Shown here: one piece after another, positions 1 to 6,299 of the stretch
Layout: each line of letters begins with the position of its first letter
How positions within the stretch are numbered: the stretch's first letter is position 1
Assembly (NCBI GenBank): GCA_003537495.1
Contig: DPSB01000336.1
Span: 1 to 7,237, forward strand
DNA length: 7,237 nt
Origin: Cytophagales bacterium
Lineage (GTDB): Bacteria > Bacteroidota > Bacteroidia > Cytophagales > Cyclobacteriaceae
Direction: 5' to 3'
Program-made: the position numbers and the translations under genes
The notes under the pieces: generated by a model
Told to the model about the DNA's origin: nothing
Seen by the model: the letters and a program-made list of their open reading frames with translations, nothing else
The model's database searches: none

Positions 1-2607
1 GGCAACTGGAGCTTTGGCGATTACTTTAAGAAAGAAGCCATTGCCTGGGCGTGGGAGTTGTTAACAGAAGAATATAAACTACCGAAAGAAAGACTTTATG
101 TTACCGTGTTTGGTGGCGATAAGAACGATAACCTTCCGGTAGATGAGGAAGCAAAAGAGTTGTGGAAACAATTTGTAAGCGAAAACCGCATCATCCACGG
201 TATTAAGAAAGATAACTTTTGGGAGATGGGTGAGCAAGGCCCGTGCGGTCCGTGTTCAGAAATTCACATTGACTTACGTCCCGAGGCAGAGGTAAAGCAG
301 AAGCCTGGCAAAGAATTAGTGAACAGCGATCATCCGCAAGTAGTAGAAATCTGGAACCTGGTATTTATACAATTCAATCGCCTGGCATCAGGTGCATTGG
401 AACCACTTCCCGATAAACACGTGGACACAGGAATGGGCTTCGAACGGTTGTGCATGGCTATTCAAGGCAAGACTTCCAATTACGATACCGATGTGTTTCG
501 GCCATTGATGGATTTTATTGCGAAGGAAGCAGGTGTTACTTATTCCGGCTCAACTCCGGGAAAAGGTTCTGCAAATGAAAAACAGGATATTGCTATTCGG
601 GTAATTGCCGATCACATTCGTGCAGTTGCATTTACTATTGCCGATGGGCAACTTCCATCGAATACCGGAGCAGGTTATGTGATCCGAAGAATTTTAAGAA
701 GAGCGGTGCGTTATGGATTTTCTTATTTGAATTTCAAAGAGCCATTCTTTCATAAGTTAGTTCCAGTTCTTGCAAACCAATTTAAAGATGTGTTTCCCGA
801 ATTGCAGCAACAATTGGATTATGTAACACGCGTAGTGTTGGAAGAAGAGATTTCGTTTTTAAGAACGTTGGAACGTGGTTTATCAAGGATTGATAGTGAG
901 TTTAGTTGGAGAAGGCCATTCGCTAAGTATCTTAAGGAGAACAAGGGAAGGATATATAATTCAGATCAATCTTCTTTGAATGAAATGTTTGAGGAATTAA
1001 AATATAAGTTTAGTTATAATAGTGCTGCGCTTCAGCTAGCATTGGCAGCAAGGGCTGAACTTAACTTGGCAGGTATTCCTCCTTATGATTTTTGGGTTAA
1101 GTTAATAGCAGATGTTTCGAAGTATGAGGATGCATATGAGCAGATATTAAATTTCTCAACCTCAGAAATTTTAAATGGCAATATTGCCTTCGAACTCTAC
1201 GATACTTTCGGCTTCCCATTCGACTTAACTTCATTGATCGCCCGCGAGCGTGGTTTCTCAGTTGATGAAAAAGGCTTCCACGAAGAAATGGCTAAACAAA
1301 AATCCCGCTCCAAAGCTGATGCTACTAAAGAAACGGGCGATTGGATTTTAGTAGGCGATGATGTAAAGACCGAGTTTATTGGATACGAGTATTTTTCTAC
1401 GGAAGCAAAAATTGTGAAGTATCGTAAGGTGAAACAAAAGAATAAAGAGTTGTTTCAAATTGTATTGGATAAAACTCCATTTTATGCCGAAAGTGGTGGG
1501 CAGGTAGGGGATACTGGTGTTCTTGAAACCGTAAATGAAAAGATTGCAGTAATTGATACCAAAAAGGAGAACGAACTTATTGTTCACTACAGTGAAACCT
1601 TACCTGAAAATTTAGCGGCAACATATTTTGTTTCTGTAAACGAAAGCAAGCGCAGGCAAACCATGAATAACCACTCGGCCACGCACTTGCTGCATGCAGC
1701 CTTGCGCCAGGTGTTGGGTAAACATGTAGAACAAAAAGGTTCGTTGGTTAACAATAAGATTTTACGTTTCGATTTCTCGCACTTTGCGGCTATGACTGAT
1801 GCTGAGTTAGCGAAAGTAGAAACCATTGTGAATCAAAAGATTCGTGAAAACATAGCCTTGAACGAACAACGTAATGTTCCACTGGAAAAAGCTAAGTCGT
1901 TGGGGGCAATGGCTTTGTTTGGCGAAAAGTATGGCGAGTTTGTACGCGTGATTACATTCGATCCGAAATTTTCAGTAGAGTTATGTGGTGGCACGCACGT
2001 TCCGTTTACTGGGAATATCGGGTTATTGAAAATTGTATCAGAGAGTTCTGTAGCAGCCGGAGTTCGCAGAATTGAAGCTGTGACAGCCGAAGGTGCGCAA
2101 GAATATCTGAATGAAAACCTTCAATTATTGAATGAAGTTAAATCCGTACTGAAAAATCCAAAGGATATTCTTGCTTCTGCAAAGTCGCTAATGGAAGAGA
2201 AACATGCCTTAGAGAAAAAACTGGAGGTTATGTACCAGCAACAAGCCAACGTGTTGAAGGATGAGTTGGCTGGTAAGGCGAAAAAATCAAACGGATACAC
2301 ATTGATTGTTGAAAAGGTAAGTGTACCCAATGCCGATTCGCTGAAGAACATTGCCTATGCCTTGCGCAACCAGTTCGATGATTTATTACTGATACTTGCA
2401 GCCGATGTGGATGGCAAACCGCAAGTGGCCGTTATGGTTGGTGAGAAGCTGGAGGCGACTAAAAAGTACCATGCCGGTAACATGGTAAAAGAATTAGCTA
2501 AGGAAATTGATGGTGGTGGAGGTGGTCAACCGTTCTTTGCCACAGCTGGTGGTAAAAAGTTAGAAGGCCTGGATAGCGTATTGGTAAAAGCAAAACAATT
2601 AATCTAA
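1..2607 (+). CDS. alaS: Alanyl-tRNA synthetase, 5'-truncated by the window edge
   Basis: This cytoplasmic class II synthetase charges tRNA-Ala with alanine and edits mischarged Ser/Gly. The frame is open from base 1 and begins inside the conserved GNWSFGDYFK motif, so roughly the first 95-100 residues are off-window; 868 residues are visible. Recognisable parts, in order: motif 2 region with EMGEQGPCGPCSEI (about nt 220-260), motif 3 region GAGYVIRRILRRAVRYG (667-717), the AFELYDTFGFP segment of the tRNA-recognition region (1186-1218), PFYAESGGQVGDTG of the beta-barrel (1477-1518), the editing-domain zinc motif HSATH (His codons at 1672 and 1684) with CGGTH (Cys 1984, His 1996), a probable coiled coil (about 2119-2270), and the C-Ala glycine-rich DGGGGGQP motif (2509-2532). 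All catalytic and editing signatures are intact. The oddity is about 80 extra residues between LERGL.RID and NGNIAFELYD, which would make the full protein clearly longer than the usual 870-880 residues. The gene ends at TAA, 7 nt before the next start. Confidence 0.97.
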   Translation, partial: GNWSFGDYFKKEAIAWAWELLTEEYKLPKERLYVTVFGGDKNDNLPVDEEAKELWKQFVSENRIIHGIKKDNFWEMGEQGPCGPCSEIHIDLRPEAEVKQKPGKELVNSDHPQVVEIWNLVFIQFNRLASGALEPLPDKHVDTGMGFERLCMAIQGKTSNYDTDVFRPLMDFIAKEAGVTYSGSTPGKGSANEKQDIAIRVIADHIRAVAFTIADGQLPSNTGAGYVIRRILRRAVRYGFSYLNFKEPFFHKLVPVLANQFKDVFPELQQQLDYVTRVVLEEEISFLRTLERGLSRIDSEFSWRRPFAKYLKENKGRIYNSDQSSLNEMFEELKYKFSYNSAALQLALAARAELNLAGIPPYDFWVKLIADVSKYEDAYEQILNFSTSEILNGNIAFELYDTFGFPFDLTSLIARERGFSVDEKGFHEEMAKQKSRSKADATKETGDWILVGDDVKTEFIGYEYFSTEAKIVKYRKVKQKNKELFQIVLDKTPFYAESGGQVGDTGVLETVNEKIAVIDTKKENELIVHYSETLPENLAATYFVSVNESKRRQTMNNHSATHLLHAALRQVLGKHVEQKGSLVNNKILRFDFSHFAAMTDAELAKVETIVNQKIRENIALNEQRNVPLEKAKSLGAMALFGEKYGEFVRVITFDPKFSVELCGGTHVPFTGNIGLLKIVSESSVAAGVRRIEAVTAEGAQEYLNENLQLLNEVKSVLKNPKDILASAKSLMEEKHALEKKLEVMYQQQANVLKDELAGKAKKSNGYTLIVEKVSVPNADSLKNIAYALRNQFDDLLLILAADVDGKPQVAVMVGEKLEATKKYHAGNMVKELAKEIDGGGGGQPFFATAGGKKLEGLDSVLVKAKQLI
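901..1164 (+). other. In-frame extra segment (~80 residues) within AlaRS tRNA-recognition region
   Basis: Between the conserved LRTLERGLSRIDSE (ending at nt 900) and NGNIAFELYDTFGFP (starting at 1174) there are about 91 residues. In E. coli AlaRS, as I recall it, the same interval is only about 10 residues. The block stays open in the alaS frame. It looks like a folded, mostly helical polypeptide with hydrophobic and aromatic residues (YKFSYNSAALQLALAARAEL, PPYDFWVKLIADV) rather than low-complexity linker. GC counted by hand over 901-1160 is about 35%, against about 42% in two 60-nt flanking samples (661-720, 1261-1320), and its four Arg codons are all AGA/AGG. The exact boundaries are estimated from motif spacing. 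I do not recognise the sequence. It could be an inserted domain, a relic of an in-frame mobile element, or a lineage-specific loop expansion. Confidence 0.7.
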
Positions 2608-2614
2608 ACTATAA

Positions 2615-3196
2615 ATGAAAAAACTCTTACTGGTGTGGGTAGCTTGTCTGTTGCTCATTACTACTTATGCCCAGAATGCGAAAGAGGCAATAAAGCAGTT
2701 TAATGCTTATTCGCAATTGGTGCTGGAGAAGCAATTCGATAAAGCATTGGATCATGTGCATGAAGGAATTTTTGAAATCGCGCCTCGCGAGCAGATGAAG
2801 GCAATTCTGGAGCAGACCTTGAACAACGACATGATGGAGGTTGAGATGTCGATGCCCGAAGTGCAAGGAGTAAGTGCCATAAAAAAAATTGAGAATACAC
2901 ACTATCTAAAATTCATCAGCAAGAATATTGTAAAGATGCGTTTTAGCACGCAGGCAATAGGCGAAGGTGAGGCCGCTATTAACCAGGTAAAGCAAGGTTT
3001 GGTTGCGCAGTTTGGCGAAGCAAACGTGGCTTATGATAATACTACCCGATTCTTTAGTGTAACAGCAGTTAAACCTGTTATCGCCACTTCGGTTGATAAG
3101 AAAGACTGGAAGTTTGTAACGATTGATAGCGAGCAACTTATTCCCATGCTCGAAAAGTTTATCCCGAAAGAAATACTCGATTTGAAGGTTGATTAA
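2615..3196 (+). CDS. Exported protein of unknown function (193 aa)
   Basis: I do not recognise a named family. The N-terminus is a clear Sec signal peptide: MKK, a hydrophobic stretch through about residue 16, and a likely cleavage after TTYA (residue 19), giving a mature protein of about 174 residues in the periplasm or outside. There is no lipobox and no further membrane segment. The mature part starts with an amphipathic helical region (AIKQFNAYSQLVLEKQFDKALDHV), then EIAPREQMKAILEQTL, then alternating beta-type stretches. That order recalls NTF2-like/SnoaL folds and small secreted Bacteroidota proteins, but this is only an impression. The ATG is 7 nt after the alaS stop with no Shine-Dalgarno, which is ordinary in this phylum, so co-transcription with alaS is likely. 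No functional link to tRNA charging is evident. Confidence 0.85.
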   Translation: MKKLLLVWVACLLLITTYAQNAKEAIKQFNAYSQLVLEKQFDKALDHVHEGIFEIAPREQMKAILEQTLNNDMMEVEMSMPEVQGVSAIKKIENTHYLKFISKNIVKMRFSTQAIGEGEAAINQVKQGLVAQFGEANVAYDNTTRFFSVTAVKPVIATSVDKKDWKFVTIDSEQLIPMLEKFIPKEILDLKVD

Positions 3197-3240
3197 AGAA
3201 TTAGTTCATAAAATATTGGGTTAGCCTGCTTTAAATTTTT

Positions 3241-3261
3241 ATTGTTATTTTGTAAAACAAT
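3241..3261. promoter_or_regulatory. Imperfect palindrome upstream of the antitoxin gene, possible operator
   Basis: ATTGTT at 3241-3246 is the exact reverse complement of AACAAT at 3256-3261, with a 9-nt AT-rich spacer, 9 nt upstream of the antitoxin ATG. TA antitoxins often repress their own operon through such palindromes, so this is a candidate operator. The inner part contains TATTTTG, one base short of the Bacteroidota -7 consensus TAnnTTTG, and no well-spaced -33 element was found. AT-rich sequence yields such repeats by chance, so confidence is low. Confidence 0.3.
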
Positions 3262-3270
3262 GAGCTTGAT

Positions 3271-3486
3271 ATGACGCAACTGACAATTGAAATAATTGAT
3301 AAAAAGACTTTAAAACTGATAGCAGATTTAGAGTCTATGAAATTGATTCGGGTTTTGAAAGGGAAAGAAAAGACTAATAAAAAGAAGTTATCAGAGCGAT
3401 TGGCGGGTAGCCTATCCCTCTTGCAGGCAAAAGCTTGGAATAAAGAATTAGAAAAAATGAGAGGGGAATGGCAAAGAGATATTTAA
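3271..3486 (+). CDS. Small antitoxin-like protein (71 aa) of a PIN-toxin pair
   Basis: This is probably the antitoxin that would bind and block the adjoining PIN-domain nuclease. The evidence is mostly context: a 71-residue charged protein encoded directly upstream of, and overlapping by 19 nt, a PIN gene. The N-terminal part (MTQLTIEIIDKKTLKLIADL) has a strand-then-helix pattern. The C-terminal part (KKLSERLAGSLSLL through MRGEWQRDI) resembles the tail of Bacteroidota antitoxins that commonly end in a motif like RNEW, which is thought to contact the toxin. No classic ribbon-helix-helix or HTH domain is obvious. The ATG at 3271 is the first in frame; another ATG at 3260 is in a different frame and stops after four codons. 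The gene looks intact, whereas its partner does not. Confidence 0.7.
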   Translation: MTQLTIEIIDKKTLKLIADLESMKLIRVLKGKEKTNKKKLSERLAGSLSLLQAKAWNKELEKMRGEWQRDI

Positions 3487-3707
3487 TTGATACAAATGTT
3501 ATTATTGATTTCTCAGCCAATCTGATTCCCAAAAAAGGAAGTTCGTTACTTTCAATTTGCTTTGATGAAGAACCCATCATTTCAGTAATTACTAAAATTG
3601 AGCTTGCTGCTACTGCACTCACACTTGATTTAATCCTTCTCTCGAGAAATACGGTGGATTTCAGCAAGATCAAAGCCTTAAATCATTTGAATCCATATAA
3701 ACTTTAG
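3468..3707 (+). pseudogene. PIN-domain (VapC-like) toxin with the middle of the domain deleted
   Basis: Intact VapC toxins are Mg2+-dependent RNases of roughly 125-135 residues with four acidic active-site positions. This frame is 79 residues. The start is a textbook PIN N-terminus, KRYLIDTNVIIDF (Asp8, the first acidic residue), followed by EPIISVITKIEL with the second acidic residue, Glu45. The next residues are AATALTLDLILLSRNTVDF, which in intact homologues follow the third motif (typically DAIIAATA). So about 45-50 residues, including the third acidic residue, are missing at about nt 3603-3608, and the join is in frame. The C-terminal SRNTVDF and LNPYKL are kept. Catalysis is therefore very unlikely. 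Its start lies inside the antitoxin gene, as expected for translational coupling, and gatB starts 8 nt after its TAG. Confidence 0.8.
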
Positions 3708-3715
3708 ACGGGTTC

Positions 3716-5161
3716 ATGTCTTTAACAGATAAATATACCATTGTAATCGGCCTTGAAGTTCACGCACAGCTGCAAACGCAAAGCAAAATTTATAATTCCG
3801 ATTCGGCTGCGTATGGTGGTGCACCCAATTCACACGTAAGTGTAATTACACTGGCTCATCCGGGTACGTTGCCAAAACTTAATCGCAAGGCAGCTGAGTA
3901 TGCCATGAAGATGGGTCTGGCGTGCAACTCCGAAATTTCGCGCTACCAGATTTTCGATCGTAAAAATTATTTCTATCCCGATCTGCCAAAAGGCTATCAG
4001 CTAACGCAGGATCGTACGCCCATCTGCAAAGGCGGACACATAACCATTACCACCAAAGCGGGCGAACAAACTATTCCGCTCAACCGCATTCATATAGAAG
4101 AAGATGCAGGCAAGTCTATTCACCTGGAAAATGAAGCCGATACATTGGTAGATTTTAACCGGGCCGGTGTGCCGTTGATTGAAATAGTGACGGAGCCCGC
4201 ACTACGAAGTTCGGAGGAAGCAGCGGCCTTGCTCGGTGAAGTGCGAAGATTGGTACGCTACCTCGACATTTGTGATGGCAACATGGAAGAAGGTTCGTTG
4301 CGTTGCGATGCTAACGTATCGCTCATGCTGAAAGATGCAAAAGAGTATGGTAAGAAAGTGGAGATCAAAAACATGAACTCCATGCGCCATGTACAACGGG
4401 CGGTTGATTTTGAAGTGGAACGCCAGATGGCCATTCTTGAAAGTGGCGGTAAAGTGGTTTCGGAAACGCGAACCTTTGATGCCAACACCGGAGAAACATA
4501 CGGCATGCGCACCAAAGAAGAACTAAATGATTATCGGTATTTTCCCGATCCCGATCTTAGTCCATTACATGTTTCTGATGAATGGCTAAATGCGATTAAA
4601 GCATCTATGCCTGCATTGCCACGCGAGTTGAAAGAAAAATTTATTGCCACATATAAATTGCCGGAATACGATGCCAATGTATTAACGCAATCAAAAGAGT
4701 TGGCGCAATACTTTGAAGCGGTTTGTTCTTTCACGGCAAATTTCAAAGCTGTTTCCAATTGGTTAATGGGCCCTGTAAAATCTTACTTGAATGAACATGC
4801 ACTGGAAGCGGATAAGTTACCTGTTGCACCTTCTGCATTGGCACAAATAATTGCGTTGGTAGATTCCGGTAAAGTAAGTTTTGCAGCCGCTTCTCAAAAG
4901 TTGTTTTTGGAGTTAATCAATAATCCACAACTTGAACCTGCTGAGCTTGCGCAGAAATTGAACCTGATACAAGACAGCAATCAGGATTCGTTATTACCCG
5001 TGGTGGAACAAATTCTGAACGAGTTTCCGCAGAAGGTAGAAGAGTATAAAAAGGGTAAGAAAAATATTCTGACTATGTTTATGGGCGAGGCTATGAAGCG
5101 CACCAAAGGCAAGGCAGATCCGAAAATTATAAACGAGTTGTTTTTACAGAAACTGAATTAA
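3716..5161 (+). CDS. gatB: Asp-tRNA(Asn)/Glu-tRNA(Gln) amidotransferase subunit B
   Basis: GatB is the subunit of the cytoplasmic GatCAB complex that activates Glu-tRNA-Gln or Asp-tRNA-Asn with ATP; ammonia delivered from GatA then forms Gln- or Asn-tRNA. The 481-residue length is normal. Family motifs in order: IGLEVHAQL (near residue 12), AHPGTLPKLN, FDRKNYFYPDLPKGYQLTQ, HIEEDAGKSIH, NRAGVPLIEIVTEP, MEEGSLRCDANVS (catalytic cradle and metal/ATP site), EIKNMNS, DYRYFPDPDLSPL, SNWLMGPV, and a C-terminal YqeY-like tRNA-binding tail ending LTMFMGEAMKRTKGKADP. The N-terminal region lacks the zinc-binding cysteines of some GatBs, as does, from memory, the S. aureus protein. gatA and gatC are not in the window. 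The ATG at 3716 is 8 nt after the toxin remnant and has no strong Shine-Dalgarno. No separate promoter was seen, so it may share transcription with the TA remnant. The next gene starts 5 nt downstream. Confidence 0.97.
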   Translation: MSLTDKYTIVIGLEVHAQLQTQSKIYNSDSAAYGGAPNSHVSVITLAHPGTLPKLNRKAAEYAMKMGLACNSEISRYQIFDRKNYFYPDLPKGYQLTQDRTPICKGGHITITTKAGEQTIPLNRIHIEEDAGKSIHLENEADTLVDFNRAGVPLIEIVTEPALRSSEEAAALLGEVRRLVRYLDICDGNMEEGSLRCDANVSLMLKDAKEYGKKVEIKNMNSMRHVQRAVDFEVERQMAILESGGKVVSETRTFDANTGETYGMRTKEELNDYRYFPDPDLSPLHVSDEWLNAIKASMPALPRELKEKFIATYKLPEYDANVLTQSKELAQYFEAVCSFTANFKAVSNWLMGPVKSYLNEHALEADKLPVAPSALAQIIALVDSGKVSFAAASQKLFLELINNPQLEPAELAQKLNLIQDSNQDSLLPVVEQILNEFPQKVEEYKKGKKNILTMFMGEAMKRTKGKADPKIINELFLQKLN

Positions 5162-5166
5162 GAAAT

Positions 5167-6258
5167 ATGAAAAAGATTTGGGGCAGTGTGTTGATGGTGT
5201 TGGTTTTGTTTGCGTGTAGCGAAAAGAAACCCGGTTGGGAAGTTACCCTTTCGGGAAAAGTTGGCTTTCCACAAGCCGGAGAAATTTCGCTGAAAGAACT
5301 GAAACAGGATGACACCGGAGCAACCGACACCATTAAATTGAAATCGGATTATACGTTTGAAAAAAAAATCTGGCTTACCGAACCCGGTTATTATCAAGTC
5401 AACTTCTATAATAAACAAGTAATTACAGTTATCCTCAACAAGAGTAACGTAACCGTGAATGTGGATGGGAATAATCCCGGAGGATTTGCTGAGATTAAAG
5501 GTTCGCCCGATCATGATTTGATAACCAAAGTGCAGCAGATGATGAGCAATCTGCAAACCTCTCCGGATATCTCGCAATTGGAAATGGAGTTTGCACAAGC
5601 CTCTGCCCAAAACAATCAGGCAAAAGTGGAGGAGTTGCAACAACAATATTTGGAATTGATGGATCGTGGTTATGTTCTGGTAGCAGATGTTATTCGCGAA
5701 GAACCCCCTTCATTAGCAGTTATGAATCTGTTGCAACAAAATGTGTTGGATAAAGATAAGTTCTTTGACTTGTATGTAAGCACAGCCGAAAAGTTTAAAA
5801 AAGATTGGCCCGACTCGCGATACACCAAAGAGTTTACGGAGTTGGTCGACAAAATGAAAGTAACTGCCATCGGCCAAACAGCACCCGAAATAGATTTACC
5901 AAATACAGATGGCGTGCAGACCAAACTTTCATCCTTACAAGGTAAATATGTACTGATTGATTTCTGGGCAAAGTGGTGTGGCCCGTGCCGCAGGGAAAAC
6001 CCGAATGTGGTAAGCGCTTACCATAAGTTTAAGGATAAGGGCTTTGAGGTGTTTGGCGTTTCATTAGATCGTACCAAAGAAGATTGGTTGCAGGCAATTG
6101 CCGAAGATGGTTTGGTGTGGACCCAGGTTTCGGATTTGAAATACTTCGAATCGCAGGCAGCTCAAACCTACAACATCAGCGCTATTCCTTTTTCGATACT
6201 GATCGATCCGCAAGGAAAGATTATTGCCAAGAATTTACGGGGCCTTGCTTTGCATTAG
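5167..6258 (+). CDS. Thioredoxin-like (TlpA-type) lipoprotein, probably cut at its C-terminus by an in-frame TAG
   Basis: This is likely an envelope-anchored thiol-disulfide oxidoreductase; its substrate is unknown. A lipoprotein signal (MKK, hydrophobic core, LFAC with Cys17) is followed by a beta-rich N-terminal domain (about 25-115) resembling DUF4369 in layout, and a helical, Gln-rich linker (about 118-225). A TlpA/AhpC-like redoxin domain starts at about 233: IGQTAPEIDLPNTDG, then WAKWCGPC with Cys271 and Cys274, GVSLDRTKEDW, and the cis-proline loop NISAIPFS (Pro341) followed by LIDPQGKIIAKNLRG. The reading frame stops at TAG (6256-6258) right after LALH. The same frame then reads KLEEVLGQ and a TAA at 6283-6285, just what the final helix of such proteins looks like. 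A single nonsense change (or a sequencing error) costing about 9 residues is the simplest reading. The catalytic core is intact. The ATG is 5 nt after gatB. Confidence 0.9.
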   Translation: MKKIWGSVLMVLVLFACSEKKPGWEVTLSGKVGFPQAGEISLKELKQDDTGATDTIKLKSDYTFEKKIWLTEPGYYQVNFYNKQVITVILNKSNVTVNVDGNNPGGFAEIKGSPDHDLITKVQQMMSNLQTSPDISQLEMEFAQASAQNNQAKVEELQQQYLELMDRGYVLVADVIREEPPSLAVMNLLQQNVLDKDKFFDLYVSTAEKFKKDWPDSRYTKEFTELVDKMKVTAIGQTAPEIDLPNTDGVQTKLSSLQGKYVLIDFWAKWCGPCRRENPNVVSAYHKFKDKGFEVFGVSLDRTKEDWLQAIAEDGLVWTQVSDLKYFESQAAQTYNISAIPFSILIDPQGKIIAKNLRGLALH

Positions 6259-6285
6259 AAGCTGGAAGAGGTGTTGGGCCAATAA
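6256..6285 (+). other. In-frame TAG plus orphaned C-terminal codons of the lipoprotein gene
   Basis: TAG at 6256 is followed, with no frame change, by codons for KLEEVLGQ and then TAA. In TlpA-like proteins the final segment is usually of the form NLRG.AL..KL.E.L, so these codons look like the original end of the gene. A GAG or CAG codon changed to TAG would explain it. Confidence 0.6.
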
Positions 6286-6299
6286 AGTTGGGTTGCAAA

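Noticed and set aside
58..60. TTG at 58 as an alaS start codon
   Set aside because: The same frame is open to base 1 and encodes the conserved GNWSFGDYFK motif before it, so the true start is off-window.
1348..1826. Two minus-strand open frames antisense to alaS
   Set aside because: They lie opposite the conserved beta-barrel and editing motifs of alaS and have no family signature.
2509..2532. Glycine-codon repeat as a microsatellite
   Set aside because: It encodes the conserved glycine-rich motif of the AlaRS C-terminal domain.
3197..3240. Rho-independent terminator after the exported-protein gene
   Set aside because: The region is AT-rich with a T-run at 3236-3240, but no stable GC stem precedes it.
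3755..3870. Absence of zinc cysteines in GatB as a defect
   Set aside because: Several functional GatB proteins lack them, including, from memory, that of S. aureus, so this is normal variation.
5359..5368. A9 run in the lipoprotein gene as a programmed frameshift site
   Set aside because: The frame continues correctly through the run (GAA AAA AAA ATC) and no alternative frame gives a sensible product; likewise the A8 run at about 2881 in the exported protein.
5158..5646. Minus-strand open frame of 162 codons antisense to the lipoprotein gene
   Set aside because: The plus strand has a lipobox and a CGPC thioredoxin domain in a continuous frame; the antisense protein has no recognisable features.
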